Source: Molossus alvarezi | Lineage: Eukaryota > Chordata > Mammalia > Chiroptera > Molossidae | NCBI GenBank assembly: GCA_037176705.1 | Contig: JBAWUJ010000053.1 | Location: 682,001 to 746,000 of the forward strand | Length of the DNA stretch: 64,000 nucleotides | Direction: 5' to 3' | Shown: one piece after another, positions 36,190-46,429 of the stretch | How the letters are laid out: every line of letters starts with the position of its first letter | Numbering within the stretch: the first letter of the stretch is position 1 | Position numbers and translations under genes: made by a program | Notes under the pieces: model-generated | What the model was told of the DNA's origin: nothing | The model's database searches: none | The model's input: the letters and a program-made list of their open reading frames with translations, nothing else

Positions 36190-36355
36190 GATCTATCTCA
36201 TCTCCTTATTTCTTGAAACCAGCATGTGTAAGTTTCTATTAATATCACCCATGATATACAGACAAGGAAACTGAGACTCAAAGAAGTTAAAAATAACTTG
36301 CCCCAGGTCACAGAGCTATTAAGAGAGAGCCAGGACTTGAACTCCAAACTTTGGT
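36190..36355 (-). repeat. MIR SINE
   Basis: GACAAGGAAACTGAGACTCA, TTGCCCCAGGTCACAGAGCT and CAGGACTTGAACTCCAAAC, a well-preserved antisense MIR. Confidence 0.88.
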
Positions 36356-36989
36356 GGCACAGGTTGAGGAGAGAGGGAGGGAGATACAATCTATGTGATG
36401 AGCTAGGGCTTGGACATGTGAAATAGAACTCCTAATACCAGGTGGTCTGTGCCAAGTGTCCAAAAACAGTTCACATAAAGCTGAAGGAAGCCAGATCCAG
36501 GGGTCAGAGTTGAGCCAGCTCTAGCAATCAGGGTGGGCTTCCTAGAGGAGGTGACATTTGGGAGCATAGAAGGATGGCTGGGCTGCTCCGGAGTGAGCTT
36601 GCAGGCAAAGAGGCACTGCTGGCAGTTGGAAGTTGGGCTGGTGAATGTCAGGGGAGGAGGACCAGGGGACCCGGGTGGGCTCCAACAGCATCTAATTTAG
36701 TAGCCAAGTCAGAGGGATGTATGGTCCAGGTAAAAAGGTGGGCTGCAGAGACCCTGTGAGGGGGATTAAATTAGGACATTATGAATTTTTACATAGAGGT
36801 GTTAACAGGAAGGAAGCAGCATTTCTGGAAGATGGGTCTCAAATATTTGCTGGGCCCAGCAGACTGAAGTTTGGGCTCAGGAGACGGACAAAGCAGGAGG
36901 AATTGGGTCTCTGCTTGCCCTGCACCCCATCCCAAGGCCACATGGTTTTTAGACTTGGAAGCAAGCCCTCTAGCTGAGCCACCCTGGAG

Positions 36990-37045
36990 GAGCAGCACCC
37001 AGCACAGTGCCAGGCACATAGTAGGTGCTCGATAAAGAGGAGTAG
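36990..37045 (+). repeat. L2 or MIR 3'-end fragment
   Basis: CAGTGCCAGGCACATAGTAG then GTGCTCGATAAAGAGG, the shared 3' terminus of L2 and MIR. Confidence 0.65.
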
Positions 37046-37399
37046 CTATAACTCAGCCTCAGTGGTGACAACACCATCAGCTAGGATGGCGAATGGAGGA
37101 AGGCTGCAGGAGAGAACACACTCAACTGCTGAGCACCAGCTGTGTGCCACACACTCAACTACCGAGCACCTGCTGTGTGCCATGCACTACTGCAGAAGGT
37201 GTGTCCTGAGAGCGGAGATTTTGTCTGTATGGATCACTGCTCGGTCCCACAGCCCAGAAGAGTGCCCTGCACATGGTAAGGGCACACACACGTAACATGT
37301 CATGTGTAAAAACATTCCAGCTTCTAAGAGCCTCGTGCTCTTGGCACTGGGAAATTCTTGATCACTAATTACCCTCTCTGGGGCTGCAGTTTCTCATAT

Positions 37400-37530
37400 C
37401 CAGTGAATCTACAGGGTAGGCCTCCCAATCTCTATTTTACAAGTGGGGAAACTGAGGCTCAGAGAATTAAAGCGATTTGGTCAAGGTCACATAGTGAGGG
37501 AATCGGGTTCTGCTGATTTCCCAAAGCAGT
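37400..37530 (-). repeat. MIR SINE
   Basis: TTTTACAAGTGGGGAAACTG, GGTCAAGGTCACATAGTGAG and GGGTTCTGCTGAT, antisense MIR. Confidence 0.85.
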
Positions 37531-37779
37531 TTACTCAGCCAGCCACGCCTGCTCCTCTCCAGGGGTTGGGTGGCGGCCAGGCTGACTCACTGATGAGAGG
37601 TCTCTTTCACTCTCCCTCCACTTTTGTCAGGCTCTGCTCAGGGTTCAAGTCCTTCAGACCTGGGTGTGGGCCAAGGGTGAGAGGGGACCTGCAGAGGCTG
37701 CCGTGGTCCGTGCCCATGCCTGGTACCAGGCGCTTCTTGGGGAGCCTGAGGTAGTCAGCCTCAGCGGCAGGGGCAGCCT

Positions 37780-37960
37780 GCTAATTAGGACGCTGTCTTT
37801 ATGACTCACTATTCCGAGATGTAATTTTCTAGACTTGGGTTGGGGGTGGGAGTGGAAAGGCATACACAGAGCTGTTTTTAATTACATTTGGTTTGCTAAT
37901 TTCTAATAGAAAATAAATATTTACCAGGAGTCATATTTCTTCATTTCACACCAGCTGACT
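37780..37960. promoter_or_regulatory. AT-rich homeodomain-site-rich block (candidate conserved element)
   Basis: In a GC-rich setting: GCTAATTAGGAC, GATGTAATTTTCTAG, TTTTTAATTACATTTGG, GCTAATTTC and AAATAAATATTTACC. It lacks repeat signatures. Its composition resembles developmental conserved non-coding elements; inference only. Confidence 0.35.
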
Positions 37961-38689
37961 CCTGAGTTTATCGGGAGCCCAAAGAGCCACCTCCTGCTCA
38001 CCTCCCACCCCCCATATCCCCACCCCCACACTGGAGTCTCACACCCGAGCTGGAAGAGGGTGGGAAGGGAGAGAGATGGAAGGAGATGGAGCGGCAGAGG
38101 AGAGCCAGGCCTGGCTTCAGCCATTCAGGTTTGCGTGTGGACGGAGGGCACCAGGCAGGACACGGAGAAGCTCCTCCTTCCTGCACAGCTGCTGGGCAGG
38201 GCCTGGGATCTGGAGGCCAGGGCCCCGCTCTGTGCCAACCAGCTCTGAGCGCCCCCTCCCTAGGGACGCTCTGGTTTCCACGTCCTAGCATGTGATTCTG
38301 GCCCCTGGAAGAGTCTCTCCAAGGACAGTCTTATGAGGCCTTTTTGAGCAATGAGGATGGTAGGGAGCTTGAAAAACTCACCCTGTCCACTCCTTGGTTT
38401 CCAGATGGGCCCATGGAAGGGAGGCGGGGTGGAAGGGGAGAGGAGGAAGATGTAGGAGAGAGGCAGTGATAGAGAACACCCAGGGGTGGCTTGTGGGGAG
38501 ACAGTGGCTCCCAGGGAGCAAGGACTCTGCCCTTCTCTCTGCTGAGGGTCAGGTCTTGGGGATCATAGGGGACACCTAAAGGGGGGTGTCTCCCTAATAC
38601 TGGGCAGGGGAGAGAAAACCAGAGGCCTCTTAGTTGAGGGCTGGGGCTGTGTCAGAGTGGGGAGTTGGAGCAGGGCAGTTTCTCAGCTT

Positions 38690-38850
38690 AGCACTATCAT
38701 TTTCACTTTGGGCTGGATAGTTCTTTGTTGTGGGGGGTTGTCCTTGACATTATATCCCTGGTCTCTACCCACTGGATGCCAGTAGCACCCACCACCTGGT
38801 TGTGACAACAAAAATTATCTCCAGATATTGTCCAATGTCTGTCGGAATGT
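38690..38850 (+). mobile_element. hAT-type MER element fragment
   Basis: CTTAGCACTATCATTTTCAC, GGATAGTTCTTTGTTGTGGG, GGTCTCTACCCACTGGATGC, GTTGTGACAACAAAAATTAT and CTCCAGATATTGTCCAATGT: the order of a widespread non-autonomous hAT element. The exact family name is uncertain. Confidence 0.75.
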
Positions 38851-39059
38851 GTGTGTAAATAAGATCAGCCAGGCTGAGAAGAATCATCTGGGGTAACCTG
38901 GGGAAGCAGAGGAGAGGAACGAGCCTCAGGGTGAGAGGGAGGAGTTTGTGGGGGCTCTGGACTGTGAGGTGATGGGCCCCCCTAATGAGTGGAGAAGAGA
39001 TAAGGAGATATGGAAGCTGGAGAATGGAGAGCCCCTGCCCCTAGCCTGGCTTCTAAATC

Positions 39060-39185
39060 CATGTTAAGCCATGATTGTTTTTTTCAAATTACATTTTAAT
39101 TTAGCTCAATTACTTTTCCATTATTGTTCAAGTGACTCCATTTTAATTGAAGATGCTGGTTCTTATCTCTCATTCCCCCACATAG
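39060..39185. promoter_or_regulatory. AT-rich block with ATTA sites (candidate conserved element)
   Basis: CAAATTACATTTTAATTTAG, CTCAATTACTTTTCCATTAT and CCATTTTAATTGAAG are clustered within 125 bp. No transposon signature seen. Function unknown. Confidence 0.3.
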
Positions 39186-39374
39186 AATTTGGGAGGGAGG
39201 AGAAAGACTGGGGCTGGGGAAGCCCAGGTTGGTGGAGTTTTAGGGGCAGTGGTCATTTTCAGTAGAAGGACCAGGCCTTGCGTGGAGGGGCATACCCAGG
39301 AGCTCTCGGGGGCATCCCAGAGTGGCCAACTCTGGGGGAAGGGAGAGCTACAAAAAAGGACAGCTATGATAGTG

Positions 39375-39545
39375 ACTCTTACCAAGTACTGGACCTTGCT
39401 GTCACTAAGACCAATAAGGTATGTACCATTATCATATCCGTTTAACAGATGGGAAGACTAAGGCACAGAGCAGTTAAGAAACTTGCCTGAGTTCCTGATA
39501 AGTAGAAGAGCTGGGAGGCAATTTAGCCCTCTGGCTCCTAAGTTT
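39375..39545 (-). repeat. MIR SINE
   Basis: TTACCAAGTACTGGACC, GTTTAACAGATGGGAAGACT and GGCACAGAGCAGTTAAGAAA, antisense MIR. Confidence 0.85.
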
Positions 39546-39689
39546 GGGTGCTTAACCTCAGGTTATACTCTTTCTCCCTCACAATATATCCACTGGCCCC
39601 CTCCCAGCCCCAGCCCCAGTTCCATCTCCCTGACACTCACCCCTTCCAAGCTCTGAGTCTCTAACTCAGTTCACTCTAGGGTATTTGAT

Positions 39690-39830
39690 TTTCCATCTGT
39701 CTCTAATTCCTCCTCCACCTAAAGAGCCTGGCCCTCCCTACCTCTTTCAAGAAGTCTTCCCTGATTGTCCTGCCCTCATGTACTCCACAGCCCTGAGCTG
39801 TCCATCTACCCACCCAAGTTACTAGCTGCT
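39690..39830 (+). repeat. L2 LINE fragment
   Basis: TTTCAAGAAGTCTTCCCTGA then TTGTCCTGCCCTCATGTACT, the sense L2 3' UTR. Confidence 0.65.
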
Positions 39831-39869
39831 TTGGGGGTGGTGGTAGAAAAATGGGGGGGGGTCGGAGGC

Positions 39870-40060
39870 ATTGATTTGAAGCTGGATAGATCTGAGTTAA
39901 GTGAATTAAGTCATCTCCAAGCTGTGTGGTTTGGGCATCACTGAAGCTCCGTGACCCTCATTTTCTTGTTTGTACACTGGCTGTCGATAGCACCGACCTC
40001 CTGAGGGTTGGTGTTCTGAGGATTAAGGGGATAAAGTGTGTAAAGCAAGAACTAAGAGGT
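39870..40060 (+). repeat. MIR SINE
   Basis: GAATTAAGTCATCTCCAAGC, CTCCGTGACCCTCATTTTCT and GTTCTGAGGATTAAGGGGAT in sense order. Confidence 0.7.
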
Positions 40061-41469
40061 GTATCAGGATGAGGGATTTTCTCAGCCAACCCCGTGTTGA
40101 CCCTGAGACACAGGCACAGCAGGGATCAGTCTCCCCACTTCACAGAGAGGTGGTCGATCCCACAGTGGGATGGAGCAGCCTGGGGCTGGGATCCCACTCT
40201 TAGCCCCGACCATCATCAACCCTGTGGCAGAGGAGACAAGGGACCAGGGACGAGTATAAACAGCTGTGAACTTTCTGAGCCCACAGGTGAAGAACTTGGA
40301 CTTCACACCTCTGCCACCTTCCCTGTTCTGCCTTGGAGTCCCCTGGATTTGCAGAGGGGCTGTGCCTGTGGCCTGAGGGGGGTGAGCGACAGCAGAGAGC
40401 CAACAAGCCCCCTGCCATGCAACTGGGGCATGTATGTGGTTCTCTGTTAGGAGACATGCCTTCCTTCAAAAGGAATAAAATATTAGACTCAAGTGGCTTT
40501 CAATTGTTTTTCTCAAATATAAAAGGTCTGGAGTGGCTGGTTCCAGGTTTGTCAATGACCCAGGCTGGCCACAGATCCCTCTTCTTGGCACCTTCAGCGT
40601 CTTCAGTGTCCACCTCATGGTCACAGAAAACTACACTGCAGCTTCCGCAGGCAGTCGAAAGGAAGGAGAGAGAAGGATGAAGCACTCCTCATGCCTGTCC
40701 CCTTGCACTGGGGAGAAAAGTCCTTCCCAGAAACTGCCCAGCAGGGATCCCTATGTCTCCCTGGCCAGAATTCAGGCATACAGCCACCCCCAGCTGCAAG
40801 GGAGTAGTAGAAAAACTTGTCCCAGCTTGCTGTGGGAGGGTCTCCTGGGAGATCCCTCCACCTCAGGCCTTTGCGCCCCTCATCGGCAGCATCCCCTGAA
40901 CCAAAGCCCAAGTGAGTACTGTCTGCAAATAACCTCAGGATAAGCAGCTTTGGTGTTTACCTCGCAGGTTATAAGCTTCCATCTCCAAATTAGCTTAGTG
41001 TTGGTATTCCCTGCTGCCTTGTCATATTTTTTGAAGCTTTTAAGTTTATTTCTTAAAATATATTTTGTCCAGCATTTTTTTTTTAAGGAGGCTTGATCTG
41101 AAAGACATAGTGTGTTATTGCCTGGAACAGAAACTGCTGTGCCCTTCAAAGCGGAGTGGGTGTCACACTCAGCTTAGACCAGTGACTCATCCCTTGAGGC
41201 TGGCACACTGCTGAGCCCCAACAAAATTAAGGTTCTCTGAGAGAAGGCAGAGGGGAAATGGTGCCATGTGGGTCATCAACAGCCAGCACCACGGTGGAGA
41301 TAATCATTGCTGAGACCACTGGTCAGGGCATGGGGGGTGATATCCAAGGAGGTCGACCTGTGAAGTGGGCTTTTTTGCCTGGACTTTGGGATTTATTGAC
41401 ATTTTATTCTAACAAGCATTTTATTTTTTTATTTTAACACGATGACACACTCATGGAAGAGTTGGAAGT

Positions 41470-42255
41470 GATACTGGCAAGACCAAGAGACCTCAGTTCT
41501 TGTCTTCTTGAAGAAAAAATTTCAATCAAAAGACAAAGTGTAGCAAAGTAAAAGAATTTATTGGCCACAGCAAAAACATGCTTAGGACAGTGAAACAAGG
41601 AAGTCATGGAAGAAACAACAGGAGAGCCAAGGCTGGGATGCTGTGGTCCACTGGGAAGTCAGAGAAAAGGGAGTCTTGGAGACAGGTTCAGGGGGTTAGC
41701 CTGGGAAGAGTTGTGCTGCCCATTGCTCCCCTGGTTGCCAGTCTCCTGGGTTCCCTTAGAGGGCTGAAGGGGGAAGGGAATGGCGCTGGCCTGCTCCCTG
41801 GGGGAGAACTTGAGCTGGGTCCTTTGAGAGTATTTATCTTTCTCTTGCAGGTAGAAATCTTAGGGGAGGTCTCAGGGGAGGGTCTCAATAGAATATTCAT
41901 CAGCTTTCCAGGTGTGTTTTTCAGGGTGTGGTCTCCGATGACCGATGATCAGTCAACACCAGGGCAGGGGTCATTAGTGAGTGCAACTGGTCCTGAGGCA
42001 GCCACAGCATCACTTGTCTGGGCCTGGAGCTGCAATGCAGCTGAGGTCTAGATGTTATCTTTGGGGAGGAAGAGTCAGGGTGTCCAAACCACATGGTCAG
42101 CAATATGCTAGGGGAGGAAGGGTTACACTGGAGGTGAGGTCCTTGTTTTCCTTATTTTGCCCATTGCTCGGCACCTAAGGTTTTCTGCCCTGGTGACCTT
42201 CTGTACCTGGCTCATTGTCAATGCTCTGCCCATGTCTGTCTAACTGCCTATTACA
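41470..42255 (-). mobile_element. Solo LTR, ERV1 (gammaretrovirus-like), old copy
   Basis: Read on the minus strand it starts TGTAATAGGCAGTTAG (from 42255), has a GC-rich U3, an AGATAAATACTC TATA-like box near 41840, then CCAATAAATTCTTTTACTTT (polyadenylation signal near 41560), a T-rich U5 and an end near TGCCAGTATCA (41470). The flanking tetranucleotides GAAG and GAAA could be a decayed target duplication. No internal viral genes are attached. The exact family is not known to me; the left edge is approximate. Confidence 0.65.
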
Positions 42256-42849
42256 GAAATATGGTGCAAAGAACTATTTGTTTCCTGAAACATTCAATTA
42301 TAAGTTGTAGACCTAATGTCCTATCACCTTCAAATGTAAATATTTTTTATACACAAGGGCATTCTCCTGCATCTCCACAAACATCAAAATCAGGAAATTC
42401 AAATTGATACATTACTACCTTCTAATCCTCAGACCCTGTTCAAGTGTTCAAGTCCCTATAATGTCATTTACCATCAACAGAGTCAGCCCAGAATTGCACC
42501 TTGCATATCTCTGTTGTGTGAAGCTTCCTTCACTCTGAAACAGTTCTTTGAGCTTTCCTCAACTTTTATAACTTTGACGTGTTTGAAGATCACAGGCCAG
42601 TTATTTTGTACAATGTTTCTCAATTTCAATTTGTCTGGCAAGAATTACAAAGAAGCAATGCTGTGTTCTTCTTACCTCATCCTATCAGGTTTGAAATATG
42701 TACCATTTCTGATGATGTTCACATTCAACATTTTTGAACATATGTATGTAAGCATGGCCTCTGACTCCTCATTGTCCCAAGCTGCTGTTCAGACCTGCAC
42801 ACGTAAACAAATCCGGGCCAAGGCAAACCTGGGTTAAGTGACCTGTTAT
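42256..42849. other. Intergenic, no feature recognised
   Basis: AT-richer sequence after the LTR, with a plus-strand open frame of about 100 codons (42514) that has no recognisable domain. Probably an old repeat. Confidence 0.4.
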
Positions 42850-43030
42850 GGGCAATTCCATGGTTTATTCATTCACAGGAGGGAGCAATCTGGGAGGGCT
42901 TTAAGGAAGAGATTGAGTATGGTCTCTGAGAATAGGAAGGACTTGGCAGGGACTGATGGGAAGCAGTCAAGATAGGAGAGAGAGTATATGCAAAGGCTCA
43001 GAGCTGAGGAGAGTAAGGCATGGGTGACAT
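42850..43030 (-). repeat. L2 LINE fragment
   Basis: GGAGGGCTTTAAGGAAGAGA, GACTGATGGGAAGCAGTC and ATGCAAAGGCTCAGAGCTGA resemble antisense L2 3' sequence. Confidence 0.55.
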
Positions 43031-43044
43031 AGACAATATATTCA

Positions 43045-43200
43045 ACAAATCCATGTCATTTCTGTCTCAGATATACAGAAAGATTACATTTCCCAGACTT
43101 CCTTGCAGTTCAGTTGGGCAATGTGACTGAGCTCTGGACAACAGAATATGGGTCAAAGTAATGAGCACTGCTTTTAGGCTTTCCTTCTGCATGGTCCTTC
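43045..43200 (+). repeat. Unnamed ancient interspersed repeat, copy C
   Basis: TTTCCCAGACTTCCTTGCAG, GGGCAATGTGACTGAGCTCT and CAGAATATGGGTCAAAG correspond to the core of copies A and B. Confidence 0.55.
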
Positions 43201-43214
43201 ACATTCTCTCTTCC

Positions 43215-43375
43215 GTTTGTATGATAATCTGGGGCACTGTACTGGACTCTGGAGATAAGCAGGCATCAAAGCTCTGACCCCATTGAAGAAGTTCCCCAGC
43301 CATAGAGACAGACATGTCTCTATGTAAACAGGCAATTAAATTATGACAGAGTGGTAAGCCCTGTCTCACAGTCTC
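43215..43375 (-). repeat. L2 LINE fragment
   Basis: GGCACTGTACTGGACTCTGG then AGATAAGCAGGCATCAAAGC, antisense L2 3' UTR. Confidence 0.55.
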
Positions 43376-43492
43376 ACTGGGGTTGAGAACTCTCATTTTC
43401 TTCCTCTCCAGAAAGAGTGGTGGGAACTCTCCAAGGTCCTGACTTGGGTTCACTACTCCTGCCGTGTGGACCCTGCCAGACACCAACCAGGG

Positions 43493-43735
43493 AGATAGAC
43501 CTCAGGGGATGAGAGCGTCAGCCTGTGGTCTAGAGAGACCCGGGTTGGGTTCCCGCTAAGGGCACGTGCCTTGGTTGCATTTTGTTTCCAGCCCTGGTTG
43601 GTCGTGCAGGTGGCAGCCACTTGATGTGTCCCTTTTACATCAATGTCTCTCTCTCTCTCTCTCTTCCTCCCACTCTCTCTGAACAAAAAATTGAAAAATG
43701 TCCTTGGGTGAAAAGATAAAAAAAAAAAAAAATAG
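43493..43735 (+). mobile_element. Ves-like bat SINE
   Basis: A degenerate tRNA-like head (GAGAGCGTCAGCCTGTGGTC), AAGGGCACGTGCCTTGGTTG, GTGGCAGCCACTTGATGTG, a TCTC run, CTCTCTGAACAAAAAATTG and an A-rich tail. The tRNA-like part is SINE sequence, not a functional tRNA gene. Confidence 0.88.
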
Positions 43736-43814
43736 AGCTACAGTACAGATCACCACCCAAGTCCCAGACTGGCCACTAGGTAGCACACACTTGGACCTCT
43801 CCCTTAAACACTGA

Positions 43815-44599
43815 AAACACTTTAAAAATTAAACTGATATTGGCACCACAGCCCACAGAAAGCAGGTCAGAACTTGCAGCCTAAACCTAACTTTGTCGAT
43901 TATCTGCTAACAACAACAACAAAATAAACCTACATATTTCTTAGGATTTAAACAAGACCCCAAACATTTAGGATAAAATCCAAAATTGCTTGGCATGCAA
44001 AGAACGAGGGAAGTCTTAACTCACAAGAGAAAAGAAAAGCAACAGATACCAACCCCAAGATGATTCAGATGTTGGATCATCAAAGACTTTATAGCAGCTA
44101 TTATAACTATGCTTCAGGAAGTTAGGGTGAACACTCTTGAATGGAAAGGTAGAAAGTCTCAGAAAATAAACAGAAGATATGAAAAAGATCCAAATAGCAA
44201 TTTTGGAACTCAAAAATACAATAACTGAATGAAAATTTACTGGATGAGCTCAAGAGCAAAGTGAAGATGACATAGAAAAGAGTGAATCAACTTGAGTGAT
44301 CAATAGTTAATCAATTTAAGCAACAGACAAAAATAAATGATTTAATGAACAGATTCAGGAATCTGTGGGACAATACGAAAAATCAAACATTTGTGTTAAC
44401 AAATTTTTAAAAATTAAATTTGAAGTATGTTTTCTGACCATAGTGAATTAAACTAGGAATCAGTAACAGAAAGACTATTGGAAAATCTCCAAACACTTTC
44501 AAATTAAACCACACATTTCTATGTAATTTATGGATCAAAGAAAAAATATTTTGAACTGAATAAAAATAAAAATAGAAACATATTAAAATGTGTGGTATG
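43815..44599 (+). mobile_element. Old L1 fragment, ORF1 region
   Basis: A-rich L1M-type sequence. GGATAAAATCCAAAATTGCT, AACTCAAAAATACAATAACT and AGCAACAGACAAAAATAAAT are typical of an old L1 5'/ORF1 region. Interrupted at 44600 by a SINE cluster and continued at 45377. Confidence 0.7.
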
Positions 44600-44750
44600 G
44601 CCTGGCTGGTGTGGCTCAGGGGTTGAGCATTGACCCATGCACCAAGAGGTCGCTGGTTCGATTACTGGTCAGGGCACATGTCCAGGTTGTGGGCCCAATC
44701 CCCAGTGGGGAGCATGGATGAGGCAGCCAAACAATGTTCTCTCTCATTAA
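44600..44750 (+). mobile_element. Ves-like SINE, outer copy, 5' part
   Basis: CCTGGCTGGTGTGGCTCAGG head with a B-box-like GGTTCGATT (44654), then GGCACATGTCCAGGTTGTGG. Cut at 44750 by another SINE; its 3' part resumes at 45003. Confidence 0.9.
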
Positions 44751-45002
44751 TGCTTTTTTTTTTTTATCTTTACACAAGGACATCCTTGCATTTATCTTCA
44801 GATAGAGTGGGAGGAAGAGGGGGAGAAAGAGAGAGAGAGAAACATCCATGTGAGAGAGACACATCGAGTGCTCTCCACCCACATAACCCCAACTGGGGTG
44901 GGGACAAACTGCAACCGAGGTACATGCCCTTAGCCGGAACCAAACCCGGGACTCTTCAGTCCATGGACCGACGCTCCAACCGCTGACTCAAGCCAGCCAA
45001 GG
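44751..45002 (-). mobile_element. Ves-like SINE inserted inside another SINE
   Basis: Antisense copy: poly-T, GATAGAGTGGGAGGAAGAGG, GGACAAACTGCAACCGAGG, GAACCAAACCCGGGACTC and a tRNA-like head at the right end (AAGCCAGCCAAGG). Short imperfect repeats (TCTCATTAAT and TCTCATTGAT) flank it. Confidence 0.9.
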
Positions 45003-45077
45003 CATCTCATTGATATTTCTATCGGTCTCTTCCCTCTCCCTTCCTCTCTCTAAAATCAATGAAGAAAAAAATAAATA
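45003..45077 (+). mobile_element. Ves-like SINE, outer copy, 3' part
   Basis: CATCTCATTGATATTTCTAT, CTCTTCCCTCTCCCTTC, then CTAAAATCAATGAAG and an A-rich tail: the TC-rich arm and tail of the SINE that begins at 44600. Confidence 0.85.
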
Positions 45078-45376
45078 GCCCTGGCCAGTTTGGCTCAGCA
45101 GTTAGAGTGTTGGCCTGCGGTCCAGAGAGACCCAGGTTTGGTTAAGGGCACGTACCTCAGTTGCAGTTTGTCCCTGGCCCTGGTTGGGCCCTGCGAGAGG
45201 CAGCCACTCCATGTGTCCCATTTACATTGATGTTTCTCTCTCTCTCTCTCTTCCTCTCTCTCCCTCCCACTCTTCTCTTCCTCTCTCTCCCTCCCACTCT
45301 ATCTGAACAAAAAATAAAAAATTGTCCTCAGGTGAGAATTTAAAATAAATAAATAAATAAATAAACAGAACTTATA
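45078..45376 (+). mobile_element. Ves-like SINE (third in cluster)
   Basis: GCCCTGGCCAGTTTGGCTCA head, GTTAGAGTGTTGGCCTGCGG, then TC-rich arm, TGTCCTCAGGTGAGAATT and an (AAAT)n tail. It sits in the A-rich tail of the previous SINE. The 15-bp AAAATGTGTGGTATG at 45377 duplicates that at 44585. Confidence 0.93.
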
Positions 45377-45665
45377 AAAATGTGTGGTATGCAGTTAAAG
45401 CGGTGTTTAGAGGAAATTTTATAATATTAAAAATCTTATATTAAAAAAAGAAAGTCTCAAACCAACACTCTGAACTTTTTCCTTAAGAAACTAGAAAAAA
45501 AAGTGTAAAATACAGTAATCTGAAAGAGTGATTAAAGATCAAAGCAGAAATCAATAAAACTGAATCTAGGAAAACAATAGAAAAGAATCAAATTAAAATC
45601 TGGTCCTTTGAAAAAATCAATAAAATTTATAAACCTATAGCTAGACTGACAACAACAACAAAGGT

Positions 45666-45718
<53 letters not shown>

Positions 45719-45835
45719 AACAAATGACCAATATCGGGAACAAATGAAGGAACATCACTGATTATCACCCCATAGTATTTAGAATAGGAGAATACTACAA
45801 ACATCTCTATGTCCACAAATTTAACAACTTAGATC
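45377..45835 (+). mobile_element. Old L1 fragment, ORF2 N-terminal region
   Basis: CAGAAATCAATAAAACTGAA, TGGTCCTTTGAAAAAATCAA and AGCTAGACTGACAACAAC are conserved L1 ORF2 landmarks. A GA microsatellite interrupts it. Confidence 0.85.
45669..45714. repeat. (GA)n microsatellite
   Basis: About 23 perfect AG units inside old L1 sequence. Confidence 0.97.
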
Positions 45836-45910
45836 AAAGGCAGCCAGTTATAGTCCATGGACTAAATATGGCCCACCTCCTGTTTTTATAATTTGTGTGT
45901 GTGACATGGC
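45836..45910 (-). mobile_element. hAT-type element, first part (split by LTR)
   Basis: CAGCCAGTTATAGTCCATGG, CTAAATATGGCCCACCTCCT and GTTTTTATAA match the start of a common non-autonomous hAT element. The rest lies right of the LTR. The orientation is arbitrary. Confidence 0.7.
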
Positions 45911-46299
45911 TGTACTGGGTTGAGTATTTCCCACTCCCACCTGCAAATTCATGTCCATCTAGAACCTCAGAATGTGACTTTACTTGGAAATAGTGTTTTG
46001 CAATGTAATTAGTTGAAGTGAGGTTACATGGGTTTTGAACAGGCCCTAAATCCAATGTGACTTGTGTTCTTATAGCAAGAGGAGTGGGAGATTGGCATAC
46101 AGAGATGCAGAGATGCAGAGGGAAGAAGGCCATGTGAAGACTGAAGTCGGGATGGGACTTGCCTGGAGCTGGAAGAAACAGGAAGCGTTCTCCCTTAGAG
46201 CCTTCAGAGGGAGCTTGGCCCTGCTGCACCTTGGTTTTGGACATCTGCCCCCTGAATGAGAGAATACATTTTTGTTGTTTTACCCAGCAAAGTAATGCA
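45911..46299 (+). mobile_element. MaLR-type solo LTR inserted in hAT element
   Basis: TG...CA ends (TGTACTGGG to AGTAATGCA). Internal GAATGTGACTTTACTTGGAA, AATCCAATGTGACTTGTGTT, AAGGCCATGTGAAGACTGAA, CACCTTGGTTTTGGACATC and GAGAGAATACATTTTTGTTG follow a familiar LTR order. Flanks ATGGC (45906) and ATAGC (46300) form a probable 5-bp target duplication (4 of 5). Confidence 0.75.
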
Positions 46300-46425
46300 A
46301 TAGCCACACCCACTTATTTATAGCTTTTACACCACAGAGGCAGAGGTGACTAGTTGTAACAGACTGTATGGCCCAAAAAGCTTACAGTACTTTCTATCTG
46401 TTCCTTTACAGAAAAGGTTTGTGAT
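46300..46425 (-). mobile_element. hAT-type element, second part
   Basis: TAGCCACACCCACTTATTTA, GACTAGTTGTAACAGACTGT, GTATGGCCCAAAAAGC and TCCTTTACAGAAAAGGTTTG complete the element that begins at 45836. Confidence 0.7.
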
Positions 46426-46429
46426 TTTT

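Larger units (their letters stand above)
35116..41469. other. Intergenic region
   Basis: GC-rich unique-looking DNA interrupted by MIR, L2 and hAT fragments and two AT-rich blocks listed separately. A 23-bp direct repeat pair (GGGCCCCGGCTGAGGCCCAA) lies near 35500-35545. No gene supported. Confidence 0.5.

Noticed and set aside
44641..44670. tRNA gene
   Set aside because: GGTTCGATT resembles a B box but belongs to the SINE head. No complete cloverleaf is present and it is followed by SINE body sequence.
45532..45816. Frame with long Ser-Leu repeats
   Set aside because: It is the (GA)n microsatellite in an old L1 read on the minus strand.
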